Of a stretch of DNA of 64,000 nucleotides, positions 42,556 to 51,755 are shown piece by piece (the first letter of the stretch is position 1; each line of letters opens with the position of its first letter). Origin of the DNA: UBA4421 sp028228615 (GTDB taxonomy: Bacteria; Pseudomonadota; Gammaproteobacteria; Pseudomonadales; Azotimanducaceae); the NCBI GenBank assembly GCA_028228615.1, contig JAOJBS010000006.1, forward strand, positions 1 through 64,000, written 5' to 3'. The position numbers and the translations under genes were made by a program. Under the pieces are notes generated by a model. That model ran no database searches and was not told where the DNA came from. It saw only the letters and a program-made list of their open reading frames with translations.

Positions 42556-45504
42556 TTGAAAAAAATTATTCCTTTGCTGGGTAGTGCTGCGGTGCTTCTT
42601 GGAACCTGGCAATTTGCAGTTGCGGAAGATGCTGATGCGGCTATAGAAGAGGTTGTAGTAACCGGTTCTTATCTAAAGCGGTCTTCTGAAAATTCTCCAT
42701 CACCACTCTCTGTGGTGACTTCAGCTGATATTGAGGACTTGGGTGCTCAGGGTATGGCTGAGATCATTAATACAATGCCGTGGCAGTCGGGTAGTGAAAC
42801 GCGTTCGGCAACATTTAACGGTGCTGCTGGCCTAGGCCAAATGACCGTTAACCTGCGTAACCTGGGTATGTCTTCGACATTGGTCCTGGTCAATGGCAAG
42901 CGTAATGTGGCGACTTTCTATGACGGTAACTCCAATGCAGCTGTGAATATTCAAGGACTTGTGCCAACTATTGCGCTTGAGCGTATGGAAATAGTTAAGG
43001 ATGGCGCATCTGCACTCTATGGCTCGGACGCTATCGCCGGTGTTGTTAACTTCATCACGAAAAAAGATTTTGAAGGTTTCGATGTTCAATATGAATATTC
43101 GTCCATAGAAGAAGTCAGTGAAGGCGATACCAACAATGTTCAAGTGTTGTTTGGTGCGCAGGGCGATCGTGGTGGTGTAGTCTTCTCTGCTGGCGCTATG
43201 TCTCGGGGCATGGTTACTGTGGGAGATGTTTATTCACGTCATGGTGGGTCTACTGTTTCCAGTACAGGTCAACCCGGCCGCATGTTCCCCACGGATGCCG
43301 CCGGCCTCACATGGGCCGCTAACGGATTAAATCCCGGGCAGTCTACTGATGGTAAATTTCCTCGTAATCCACAAGGTACAAGCTACGGTAATGCGGATCC
43401 AAGCTGTGAAGCAGCTGATGCATTGGATGATGTTGGTGGTTCAGGTCTCTACGCAAATGGCGTACTCTGTGCCTACGACTTTGGTCCTTTCTTTCCGTTG
43501 CAAGGCGATGAAAGTACCCGTCAAATGTTCCTAACCGGCCACTATGACTTGACTGATAATGTTGAGTTATATTTCGAAGCTGGCTCCAACGGATCTGAAT
43601 TTTTCCGTTATAACTCGTTAAACCCCAATGCTGTTTCCTTGACTATTCCGACCCATCATTTGGGTTTGATCGAAGACGCATCTAACAGAGGTATTGTACC
43701 GCAGGCGTTGCGCAATGGTACGCGAATGATTGGGCGTACGGTTTATGATTCAGGCACGAGTGAGCGCCCGTTAGATACTTATTCTCAACTTGACCGATCC
43801 ATGGATCGCATGCAGCTTGGAGCGAATGTTGCCTTAGATTTCGGCGGTGAAGAGTGGAATCTAGACGTTTCTTACTCGCGCTCTGTTTTTAATGAGCAGA
43901 GAACTGAACTTCAGGACACCCAGTCGGTGGAAATGGAGTTAGCGATTAATGGCATGGGTGGACCTAACTGTGATCCGTTCAATGGTACTGCAGGCAGCGG
44001 CAACTTAGCTTATGCAGCATCCGGAGGAGATTTCGGTTCAGGCAATTGTTATTACTTCAACCCTTTTGGTAACTCATTTGTAAATCCAGATGGCACCCGC
44101 CAAACTGATCAGACGCTGGTGAACCCTGCTGAACTGTATGAGTATTTGCTTGGTCGGGTAACTTCCGATACGCACTTCGAGCAAGATGTATTTGACGCAG
44201 TAATGTCCGGCACTATAGCTAACCTAGATTCAGGTTCAGTTGGTTTGGCTGTTGGTCTGCAGCATCGCGTTGACAGGGGGCGCGCGCTATACGACGCAAC
44301 TATGAATTCAGGTAACTTAGACTTCGTCTACGGTGCCGTAGATTGGGGCGGTGAATTAACCAATACTGCCATATTTGCAGAAGTTGGCTTGCCTCTCGGC
44401 GACTCTATTGATGTGAATGCAGCAATACGTTACGAAGAATTTGATGAACTGGGTTTAGACACAACAGATCCAAAGATCACGGTACTGTGGAGAGCCACCG
44501 ATACACTGACAGCTAGAGCGTCAGCTGGTTCCTCTTATCGCGTAGGTTCTATCCAACAGCTATTTGGTACGGTGACCACCGTTCACAACATGACTGACTA
44601 TAACGGTGTGTCTGCCTACAAGCCTTCCTTAACGAACGGTAATGATCAACTGAAACCGGAATCTGCTGAAATGTGGAATATTGGTTTTTCATGGATTCCA
44701 GACGGGGCTCTTGAAGGCTTCCAGTTCGACGCTGACTACTACAATTATGAGTACGAAGACATCCTTTCTCGACAAAGCTACTTGTCAATTGTCGCAGCTG
44801 ATAATGCAGCGTTGAATACTGCTATCACTGGTGGTCAGACTGTGACCGAAGCAATTGCCGCAGGCGTTGGTAATCGTTCACAGGTTTTACGTACAGGTGC
44901 TGGCGCGATTCTTCGTGTACTGCCCGATTTTGCAAACCAGAACTCGGCAACCGTGAGTGGTTTGGATATGCAAGCTGCTTATTCATTTGATAACTCAATG
45001 GGCGCGTGGAAGGTAGGTTTGGCTGCAGCGTGGGCGCAAGAGTACAAGGTCGCCGGTCAGAAAGACGCGGTTGGCCAGTACAATGTGAAGAACCCTGTAA
45101 CTCCTCGTCGTGCGCTTCCAGAGTGGAAGATCAATGGCACATTGAACTGGAGTAATAACAACCACCGTGCGTTTGCGGTTGTGCGTTACATCGACGGCTA
45201 CGAGGCTACACTATCTGACGAACCAGCTTCGGGCTTTTGGAATAACACCATCAAGATTTTCCTTGATGATGCCACTGCCGCTAAGTACTACAACCCAAAC
45301 ATTGATAGTTGGGTTGCCGTAGATGCTCAGTACACGTACACGCTACCTGAAGTGTCGTTCTTGAGTTCTAGCTCAGTAACCATTGGGGCGAAAAACTTGT
45401 TTGATGAGGAAGCCCCTTGGGTGCCTAACAACACAAGTTATGACCCGGTTACTCACGACTTTAGAGGTCGGGTCTGGTACTTCAGAGTAGGTGCCAGCAT
45501 GTAA
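42556..45504 (+). CDS. TonB-dependent receptor, full length
   Basis: A complete 982 aa outer-membrane receptor. It begins with TTG 42556, with GGGAGAG five to eleven bases upstream, and a signal peptide ending near FAVAEDAD (about residue 24). The TonB box-like EEVVVTGSYLKR is at about 33-44. The plug runs to about 160 (MEIVKDGASALYGSDAIAG at 144-162), and the rest is the beta-barrel with terminal RVWYFRVGASM. It imports an unidentified substrate using TonB energy. The family type is that of the many orphan receptors in marine gammaproteobacteria with no linked SusD. A strong terminator follows at 45528. Confidence 0.95.
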   Translation: MKKIIPLLGSAAVLLGTWQFAVAEDADAAIEEVVVTGSYLKRSSENSPSPLSVVTSADIEDLGAQGMAEIINTMPWQSGSETRSATFNGAAGLGQMTVNLRNLGMSSTLVLVNGKRNVATFYDGNSNAAVNIQGLVPTIALERMEIVKDGASALYGSDAIAGVVNFITKKDFEGFDVQYEYSSIEEVSEGDTNNVQVLFGAQGDRGGVVFSAGAMSRGMVTVGDVYSRHGGSTVSSTGQPGRMFPTDAAGLTWAANGLNPGQSTDGKFPRNPQGTSYGNADPSCEAADALDDVGGSGLYANGVLCAYDFGPFFPLQGDESTRQMFLTGHYDLTDNVELYFEAGSNGSEFFRYNSLNPNAVSLTIPTHHLGLIEDASNRGIVPQALRNGTRMIGRTVYDSGTSERPLDTYSQLDRSMDRMQLGANVALDFGGEEWNLDVSYSRSVFNEQRTELQDTQSVEMELAINGMGGPNCDPFNGTAGSGNLAYAASGGDFGSGNCYYFNPFGNSFVNPDGTRQTDQTLVNPAELYEYLLGRVTSDTHFEQDVFDAVMSGTIANLDSGSVGLAVGLQHRVDRGRALYDATMNSGNLDFVYGAVDWGGELTNTAIFAEVGLPLGDSIDVNAAIRYEEFDELGLDTTDPKITVLWRATDTLTARASAGSSYRVGSIQQLFGTVTTVHNMTDYNGVSAYKPSLTNGNDQLKPESAEMWNIGFSWIPDGALEGFQFDADYYNYEYEDILSRQSYLSIVAADNAALNTAITGGQTVTEAIAAGVGNRSQVLRTGAGAILRVLPDFANQNSATVSGLDMQAAYSFDNSMGAWKVGLAAAWAQEYKVAGQKDAVGQYNVKNPVTPRRALPEWKINGTLNWSNNNHRAFAVVRYIDGYEATLSDEPASGFWNNTIKIFLDDATAAKYYNPNIDSWVAVDAQYTYTLPEVSFLSSSSVTIGAKNLFDEEAPWVPNNTSYDPVTHDFRGRVWYFRVGASM

Positions 45505-45527
45505 TTTGGGATGACCCAAGACTAGAG

Positions 45528-45556
45528 AAAGGCCTCGATTTTCGGGGCCTTTTTTT
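45528..45556 (+). terminator. Rho-independent terminator after the TonB receptor
   Basis: AAAGGCCTCG, loop of five, CGGGGCCTTT then TTTT. A ten-pair stem with one wobble lies 24 bases after the stop codon. Confidence 0.92.
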
Positions 45557-45661
45557 GCCTAGGTAGAAAATCAGCCCTGGGCGGACACGCGGAATTTTAT
45601 GCCATTAGAGCCGCAGAATTGTTTTGCTCTTTGGCGAGTAAATCCAATTAAGAGAATATTT

Positions 45662-46147
45662 ATGAGATCAATTATTACAGCAGCACTGATGCTTTTTTGC
45701 TTTTTCAGTTCTAATAGTTTTGCCCATGACACCGGCAATTGCGCGCAAGTGGAATCGGCCCTCGAACGCCTTGACTGTTACGATGGACAGGCCAAGCTGC
45801 TCAGCAGTCTGCCCACTGGCGATGAAACTGTAAGTAGTAAAGTGGTGTCGCAGCCCAGCGCCCCATCTGCGCCACCTGAGTCTGCGCAACTAGTCAGCAA
45901 AAAGCCGTCTTTTCTTTCTCGACCAATAGGCGCCCCCGTCGAATATTCGGCAACCATTGCAGAGATTAAAAAGAGCCAGCAAAAAGTGTTCGTTGTCCTC
46001 AGTAACGAGCAAATATGGCGGATTCAAAAGAGCCATTTGACGTCGTTTAAAGTCGGCGATAAGGCGCTCATCAAGCAAGGTATGGTGGGTGGTTTTATTA
46101 TGCGCATTGAGGGTGGAGGGAGTTATCGCGTTAAACAAATACAGTGA
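45662..46147 (+). CDS. small secreted protein with CxxxxxxLDCYD motif
   Basis: A 161 aa protein with a signal peptide (MRSIITAALMLFCFFSSNSFA) and then CAQVESALERLDCYDGQ. The C...L.CYD pattern recurs in small secreted proteins, for example the type VI-associated TagO/VasI group, but without a type VI locus here I would not call it that. The C-terminal half (about 85-161) looks like a small beta domain. The ATG at 45662 has AAGAGA upstream; 21 codons before it are open but unlikely. It follows the TonB receptor terminator and probably has its own promoter. Confidence 0.72.
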   Translation: MRSIITAALMLFCFFSSNSFAHDTGNCAQVESALERLDCYDGQAKLLSSLPTGDETVSSKVVSQPSAPSAPPESAQLVSKKPSFLSRPIGAPVEYSATIAEIKKSQQKVFVVLSNEQIWRIQKSHLTSFKVGDKALIKQGMVGGFIMRIEGGGSYRVKQIQ

Positions 46148-46287
46148 CATTAGTTAAATAATTTGGCCGGTGTAGAGGCTTTTATCTGCCGCTGACTGTT
46201 ACTGCAGAGTGAAAGTGCGCGCCAAATAAATTTAGGCGCTGTGTTTTTCTAGTCTGCTAGACTCCAGCACATTAAGAGGAGAGTGTT

Positions 46288-47481
46288 ATGTCTATAGCGA
46301 CACCGTTGGCGGGAATTACAGTATTAGATTTTGGTCAGGTTTATAACGGGCCATATTGCGGGTTTTTACTGGCTCAGGCCGGTGCTCGGGTGATTAAGGT
46401 GGAATCCCCTAAAGGCGAAACCCTGCGCGGGCGCAGTAGTGAAGGACCTTACAGCTTTCCTTTTACTCTGCTAAACAATGGTAAAGAAAGCATCACGCTG
46501 AATATCAAAAGCGTTGAAGGCCAGCGCCTACTCAAAGAACTGGTCCCTCACGTAGATGTGCTGGTGGAAAATTTCTCACCCGGGACTTTGGCAGGGTATG
46601 GTCTGGGCAGTGATGTGCTGCGACAAATTAATCCTCGCCTAATTTATGCGGCCAGCACAGGCTATGGCGGCACGGGACCCAATAGTGATTACCTCGGCAT
46701 GGACATTACCTTGCAGGCGATGACCGGCATTATGAGTGTTACCGGCGAAGAGGGTGGGCCACCTATGAAGGCGGGTGCAGCATTTTGTGACTTTCTTGGT
46801 GGCGTGCATTTGTACTCGGGCATTGTCTCGGCGCTTTATCAGCGTGAGCAAAGTGGTGAGGGCGCTGTGTTAGACATATCCATGCAAGACTGCGTATTTC
46901 CTACCCTAAACACTCAGTTGGGCAACTTTTTCCAGACGGGCAAGCAAGCGCCGCGTACTGGCAACCGTCATTCAGGTCTGGCGGTGGCACCCTATAATAT
47001 ATACGCAGCAAAGGACGGTTTCGTTGCGATGATTTGCTTGCGCGAAAGTCATTGGCGCAAACTTTGTGACGCGATGGGGCAACCGGAGCTTGCTCAAGAT
47101 GAACGTTTTGGCAGTAGAGGCGCGCGTGCCACGAATATGGAAGCGCTCGATGAGCTTGTGGAATCTTGGACCCTTACCCTGAGCAAGGCGGAGATTTTTG
47201 CCATAGCGCTGGATCACGGCATGATATGCGCGCCTGTCCAAGACCTCGACGATGTAGTTAACGATGTGCATTTGCATGAGCGAGGCACTTTGAGTTGGTC
47301 TGATGAGGGCGCTGAAAAGGCGGCATTGTCTTTTCACACGCCGTTAAGATTTCAGGGCCAAACACCGCCAGAACTCACTGGTGTGCCAAATCTAGGCGAA
47401 AATACCGTTTCTGTATTAGGGCAGTTTTTGCAGCTGACACCAGAGCAAGTTGAGCAATTGCGCCAAGACGAAGCGCTCTGA
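46288..47481 (+). CDS. CaiB/BaiF family CoA transferase
   Basis: A 397 aa family III CoA transferase. The opening LDFGQVYNGPYCGFLLAQAGARVIKVE and LVENFSPGTLAGYGL are the family blocks; the catalytic aspartate is in the MDITLQAMTG segment (about residue 137). AGAGGAG lies seven bases before the start. It moves CoA between a free acid and an acyl-CoA, with succinyl-CoA or another donor. Substrate is not indicated by the neighbours, a secreted protein and ribB. Confidence 0.93.
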   Translation: MSIATPLAGITVLDFGQVYNGPYCGFLLAQAGARVIKVESPKGETLRGRSSEGPYSFPFTLLNNGKESITLNIKSVEGQRLLKELVPHVDVLVENFSPGTLAGYGLGSDVLRQINPRLIYAASTGYGGTGPNSDYLGMDITLQAMTGIMSVTGEEGGPPMKAGAAFCDFLGGVHLYSGIVSALYQREQSGEGAVLDISMQDCVFPTLNTQLGNFFQTGKQAPRTGNRHSGLAVAPYNIYAAKDGFVAMICLRESHWRKLCDAMGQPELAQDERFGSRGARATNMEALDELVESWTLTLSKAEIFAIALDHGMICAPVQDLDDVVNDVHLHERGTLSWSDEGAEKAALSFHTPLRFQGQTPPELTGVPNLGENTVSVLGQFLQLTPEQVEQLRQDEAL

Positions 47482-47712
47482 TTCTTTGGCGTCTGGTGCA
47501 TTAGGTGGACGTTTAGGCAAAGCAGAGGGTCAAATTTAAAGCGACAGTTTGCGGCGGTAACGACCTAGTAGCGTACCAATTGATTAAGATCCGGGCTTAA
47601 CCTTTAGCTAAAAATGGCTTAGACATCTGTGAGCTTTTATTGCCGCCAATTGTTGGCATCTTTGCGCATGTGGTACGCTCTCAAACTAATTTCTTGCAAA
47701 GTAAAACGCACC

Positions 47713-48807
47713 ATGACTACCCAATTTGATTCAATAGAAGACGCTTTAGCTGCCATCCGCCAAGGGGAAATGGTGGTGGTTGTGGACGACGATGATCGTG
47801 AAAATGAAGGCGATCTGATTATGGCCGCAAGTAAAGCCACCGCCAGCGCGGTAGCGTTTATGATTCGCCACACTAGCGGTATTTTGTGTACCCCCATCTT
47901 GCAGGACCAAGCGACCCGCTTACACCTTGATCCCATGGTGGGGCGCAATGATGCGCCAATGAGTACCGCCTTCACTGTTTCTATAGATTATAAGCAAGGG
48001 CTGACCACGGGCATTTCTGCGGAAGAACGCGCGGCGACCACTCAAGCCTTAACTAACAGCAATGTGGGACCAGATGATTTTGTTCGTCCCGGCCATATTT
48101 TTCCTTTGGTAGCTCGTCAGGGTGGTGTGCTGGTTCGCTCAGGACACACTGAAGCGGGTACGGACCTGGCAACGTTGGCAGGACTGCCGCCGGTGGGATT
48201 GCTCGCCGAACTTGTTAACGACGACGGCACAGTGCAGCGCATGCCTCAGTTGCTGGAGTTTTCCGCCAAACATAATCTCAAAATCATCACTATTGCTGAT
48301 CTGATTGCTTACAGACAGCAACGTGAGCAATTGGTTGAGCGTAGCCACGAGTTTTCAGTAAAGACCAATATTGGCGAAGCCCAGGCTTATGCCTACAGAA
48401 CTAAGTTTGAAGACGCAGAGCACTTAGCTATTGTGTTTGGCGATATCAGCGCCATGGACGCGGTGCCTGTGCGCATTCACAGAGAAAAAGTTGTTGAAGA
48501 TATTTTTGGTACTCAGGGTGGGGGGCATTCGACCAATATTTTGAATTCAGCGTTGAACCGAATTGAAGCTCTGAAAGGGGGCGTTCTGATTTATCTGCGT
48601 ACTGGCTTTGTCGGTGTACCGCACGAGAACTTTGCCTCTCAGAGCAAAGAGGAAGAGCGGCGTAGCGAATGGCTTGAGGTGGGTGTTGGGGCGCAGATAT
48701 TGCGTGATCTAAATGTCAGCAAAATTCGCCTAATCACCGGTAGAGATGTGGATTATGTGGGTGTTGAAGGATTTGGTTTAACCCTTGAATCTACTGAGAT
48801 GCTATAG
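47713..48807 (+). CDS. ribB: 3,4-dihydroxy-2-butanone-4-phosphate synthase with degenerate GTP cyclohydrolase II-like domain
   Basis: The N-terminal about 200 residues are an intact RibB domain: VVVVDDDDRENEGDLIMAA near the start, TAFTVSIDYK, and RPGHIFPLVAR with RSGHTEAGTDLA. This makes the four-carbon unit of riboflavin from ribulose 5-phosphate. The remaining about 160 residues align with GTP cyclohydrolase II but read VRIHREKVVEDIFGTQGGGH where the zinc-binding cysteines should be, so that activity is probably lost. This RibBA-like layout occurs in other gammaproteobacteria that keep a separate ribA. ATG 47713 follows the family start; the upstream open codons look unrelated. Confidence 0.93.
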   Translation: MTTQFDSIEDALAAIRQGEMVVVVDDDDRENEGDLIMAASKATASAVAFMIRHTSGILCTPILQDQATRLHLDPMVGRNDAPMSTAFTVSIDYKQGLTTGISAEERAATTQALTNSNVGPDDFVRPGHIFPLVARQGGVLVRSGHTEAGTDLATLAGLPPVGLLAELVNDDGTVQRMPQLLEFSAKHNLKIITIADLIAYRQQREQLVERSHEFSVKTNIGEAQAYAYRTKFEDAEHLAIVFGDISAMDAVPVRIHREKVVEDIFGTQGGGHSTNILNSALNRIEALKGGVLIYLRTGFVGVPHENFASQSKEEERRSEWLEVGVGAQILRDLNVSKIRLITGRDVDYVGVEGFGLTLESTEML

Positions 48808-48830
48808 CACGTAAGCCCATTATTTGGCTC

Positions 48831-48848
48831 GCCACAGGCCTCTGTGGC
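48831..48848. terminator. hairpin between convergent ribB and the zinc-ribbon gene
   Basis: GCCACAG, loop GCCT, CTGTGGC: a perfect 7 bp stem, but no T-run on either side, so only a weak terminator candidate. Confidence 0.35.
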
Positions 48849-48858
48849 CGCAGCTTAG

Positions 48859-49095
48859 CTAGCGCCGATACTGAAAAATAGCGCGTTTGTTCTCATCGCC
48901 CACATAAACTACGCGTATATCTTCGGTGTGCGATTTGCATACTGAACAACGAAGCTTCGAGCGTATTTGTTTAACCTTTGTTTGCCCGCCAAGTTTTTTG
49001 ATCAAAGCATTGATGTCTAGTTGAGTGTTGCGTTGACAGTCCTCACATATAGCGTGCAGGTGAAAGCTGTCGATGAGATCGCTGAGGGTCTGCAT
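48859..49095 (-). CDS. small zinc-ribbon hypothetical protein
   Basis: A 78 aa protein beginning MQTLSDLIDSFHLHAICEDCQ and later LRCSVCKSH. Two CxxC knuckles 40 residues apart make a likely structural zinc site. I know no function for it. The track-extended frame starts 19 codons earlier at 49152, but AAAGGC upstream of ATG 49095 and the compact size favour that start. It is convergent with ribB. Confidence 0.75.
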   Translation of the reverse strand: MQTLSDLIDSFHLHAICEDCQRNTQLDINALIKKLGGQTKVKQIRSKLRCSVCKSHTEDIRVVYVGDENKRAIFQYRR

Positions 49096-49324
49096 GTCTT
49101 TAGCCTTTTTAAAGTGGGTGAAAAGGCTATTTACTGTACAAATATACAGCATGCATTAGCAAGCGAATTTTGTGTTTTTGTTAACTTTAAGTGATCAATG
49201 TGTTGCCTCGCTAATCACTACTGCGTTGCTGTAAAGCGCTTGATTGATGGCGTGAGTTGAGTCGTCTGGCTCATGGAGAATATTACTGATTGTTGCCGCC
49301 ATTTTTTGCCGTCATCGCGGTATT

Positions 49325-50383
49325 ATGAGCGCATCGCCACTCACTCAAGTTAACGCTATGCAGCCCCAGTCCCCCGCTCGGAACGAAATCCAAAATACTA
49401 TCGCTATCACCCTTGGCGACCCGGCGGGTATTGGCCCTGAAGTGGTTGTTAAAACACTGCTTTTGCACCCCCAGCCAAGTCACCCTTGGTTGCTCATTGG
49501 TAATTTGTGGTCGCTAGAAATGGCCGCGTCAATGCTTGGTGTGACATTGCCCACCCTGCACATGATCAGCGACCTTGCAGATATGCGGGGTGGTTTGAAT
49601 ATGCTGGATTTAGGTCAGGCGTGTCCTCAAGGCTTTGCCCTAGGGCAGGTTCAAGCGGCCTGTGGTGAGGCGGCTGTGGCCGCAGTGGAATACGCGGCTA
49701 AGGCCTGCATTGCAGGGCAAGTAGCCGCAATGGTCACGGCGCCCATTAACAAGGAAGCCATTCACGCCGCGGGCTATGTAAATGATATTGGGCATCAGGA
49801 AATTTTGGCACGGTTGTCAGGGGTGGAACGCACAGCGACCATGCTCATGACCCCCGGGTTGAAGGTCGTACATCTCTCTACCCATAAATCTCTGATTCAA
49901 GCCGCACAGTACGTCACTCAAGAGTCGGTCTTTGCCAAGTTAGATTTGATTCATGAGACCTTAACGGCTTGGGGTTTGCCACAGCCGCGCATCGCGGTGG
50001 CGGCATTGAACCCTCATGGCGGCGAAGGCGGGTTATTAGGCCGAGAAGAAATTGATGCCATTGCGCCTGCCGTGGTGCAGGCTCAGAGCAAGGGCTTCAA
50101 CGTCACCGGGCCATTACCCGCAGATTCAATATTTAATCGTGCCATTGAGGGCGAATTTGATGTGGTGTTGGCGCTGTATCACGACCAAGGTCACATAGCG
50201 ATTAAGGTACATAACTTTCACGAGTCCACTACCGCGACACTGGGCATACCCTTTGTCCGCACCTCGGTAGACCACGGCACGGCGTTTGATATTGCGGGCC
50301 AGGGCATAGCAGACGCCACGGGTTTAGTAGCGGCCATTACAGCGGCCCAAGCCATTGTTAGCAAAAATCTAGCCTCTTTATAA
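49325..50383 (+). CDS. PdxA family dehydrogenase, PdxA2-like
   Basis: A 352 aa NAD-dependent dehydrogenase of the PdxA (4-hydroxythreonine-4-phosphate dehydrogenase) family. AITLGDPAGIGPEVVVKTL is the opening, and PHGGEGGLLGREE and RTSVDHGTAFDIAG are late family blocks. The segment YHDQGHIAIKVHNF, with GH and K rather than GLP, resembles PdxA2, which acts on 4-phospho-threonate or -erythronate in sugar-acid catabolism, rather than pyridoxal biosynthesis. The nearby genes are catabolic, which favours the PdxA2 reading. Either role remains possible. Confidence 0.88.
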   Translation: MSASPLTQVNAMQPQSPARNEIQNTIAITLGDPAGIGPEVVVKTLLLHPQPSHPWLLIGNLWSLEMAASMLGVTLPTLHMISDLADMRGGLNMLDLGQACPQGFALGQVQAACGEAAVAAVEYAAKACIAGQVAAMVTAPINKEAIHAAGYVNDIGHQEILARLSGVERTATMLMTPGLKVVHLSTHKSLIQAAQYVTQESVFAKLDLIHETLTAWGLPQPRIAVAALNPHGGEGGLLGREEIDAIAPAVVQAQSKGFNVTGPLPADSIFNRAIEGEFDVVLALYHDQGHIAIKVHNFHESTTATLGIPFVRTSVDHGTAFDIAGQGIADATGLVAAITAAQAIVSKNLASL

Positions 50384-50593
50384 GAGCGCTGCTCTACCAA
50401 TAGCGGATCTGGCCAGCGCCAGGCCTCAAGGGTGATGGTTAGCGTTGAGTAAGCGCGTATTTTCGCACAATTTTTTTGCGCAATTATTTTCTCAAATATC
50501 TTCACATTAGAGGTGGTTTATTTTGCTGGGTGGAGGTGCCTATGGCACACTTCATCTATTAATAAATGCATTACTAATGAGAGGGGAAGTGCC

Positions 50594-51676
50594 ATGAAAG
50601 CTGCAGTTTTTCGTGAAGTGAACAAACCTATGGAAATCGAAGAGATTTCTGTTTCTAAGCCTGGTCCAAGAGAAGTGCTTATTCGCACAAAGGCCGCCGG
50701 CATTTGTCATAGTGATTTGCACTTTTGGAACGGCAGTTATCCGGGCCAGGTGCCAATGGTACTGGGTCACGAGAGTGCCGGTGTGGTCGAGCAAGTGGGT
50801 AGTGATGTTCATTACGTTAAGCCCGGCGATCATGTCATTACTTGTCTTTCTGTATTCTGTGGCCATTGTGAGCAGTGCTTAACCGGGCATATGTCTTTGT
50901 GCAACGAGCCAGAAACTAATAGAACAAAAGAAGAAGCGCCGCGCCTGAGTCATAACGATCAACCGTTAACTCAGTTTGCTCAGCTCGGTTCTTTTGCTGA
51001 GATGATGCTGGTGCACGAACACGCCTTGGTTAAAGTGCGTGAAGATATGCCAATGGACCGCGCTGCTTTAATCGGCTGTGGTGTAACCACTGGTATTGGC
51101 GCAGTTATTCATACCGCTAAAGTAGAGCCAGGTTCAACCGTTGCAGTGATTGGTTGTGGCGGTATTGGTTTGTCCGCGATTAATGGCGCTGCACTAGCTG
51201 GCGCAGCAAGAATTATTGCAGTAGACATGGTGCCTTCTAAGCTAGAACTGGCGCGTAAATTTGGTGCTACCGATGTTGTAGATGCCAGCGACGGCGAAGC
51301 GGTAGGCAAAGTCATTGAGATGACCGGTGGCGGTGTGCACTATTCTTTTGAAGCCATTGGCCTTAAAGCCACTGCAGAACAAGCGTTCCAGATGTTGCGT
51401 GCCGGTGGTACAGCCACAGTGATTGGTATGATTCCTCCGGGTCAGATGGTTTCTCTACACGGTGTAGACTTCTTGTCTGAGAAAAAGATCCAAGGCTCGT
51501 TCATGGGTTCAAATCGTTTCCGTGTTGATATGCCAAGATTTATCGACTTCTACCTGCAAGGCAAATTGCACTTAGATGATCTTATTTCAAACCGCATTGC
51601 GTTGACCGACATCAACGAAGGTATGGAAGCACTTAAGACCGGTGAAATTGCGCGTAGCGTAATTATGTTCGATTAG
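50594..51676 (+). CDS. zinc-dependent alcohol dehydrogenase (MDR)
   Basis: A 360 aa medium-chain zinc alcohol dehydrogenase. C38 and H59 with E60 (GHES) are catalytic-zinc ligands; the structural zinc cysteines are C89, C92, C95 and C103. The NAD motif is VIGCGGIGLSAINGAALAGA. A strong GAGAGGGGAAG lies a few bases before ATG 50594; 27 more codons are open upstream but are not protein-like. It oxidises an alcohol or reduces an aldehyde in the cytoplasm and lies 79 bp before the FAH-family gene, probably one transcript. Confidence 0.94.
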   Translation: MKAAVFREVNKPMEIEEISVSKPGPREVLIRTKAAGICHSDLHFWNGSYPGQVPMVLGHESAGVVEQVGSDVHYVKPGDHVITCLSVFCGHCEQCLTGHMSLCNEPETNRTKEEAPRLSHNDQPLTQFAQLGSFAEMMLVHEHALVKVREDMPMDRAALIGCGVTTGIGAVIHTAKVEPGSTVAVIGCGGIGLSAINGAALAGAARIIAVDMVPSKLELARKFGATDVVDASDGEAVGKVIEMTGGGVHYSFEAIGLKATAEQAFQMLRAGGTATVIGMIPPGQMVSLHGVDFLSEKKIQGSFMGSNRFRVDMPRFIDFYLQGKLHLDDLISNRIALTDINEGMEALKTGEIARSVIMFD

Positions 51677-51755
51677 GTATTAGGCACCTAGGCTTAGGCC
51701 TGTCGCCGAGAAATCTAACCGAGCATTCAAAGAAACAGTTCGTCAAGGAGAAGTT

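Noticed and set aside
47482..47712. FMN riboswitch upstream of ribB
   Set aside because: I could not find the conserved RFN-element segments in the 231 bp before the gene.
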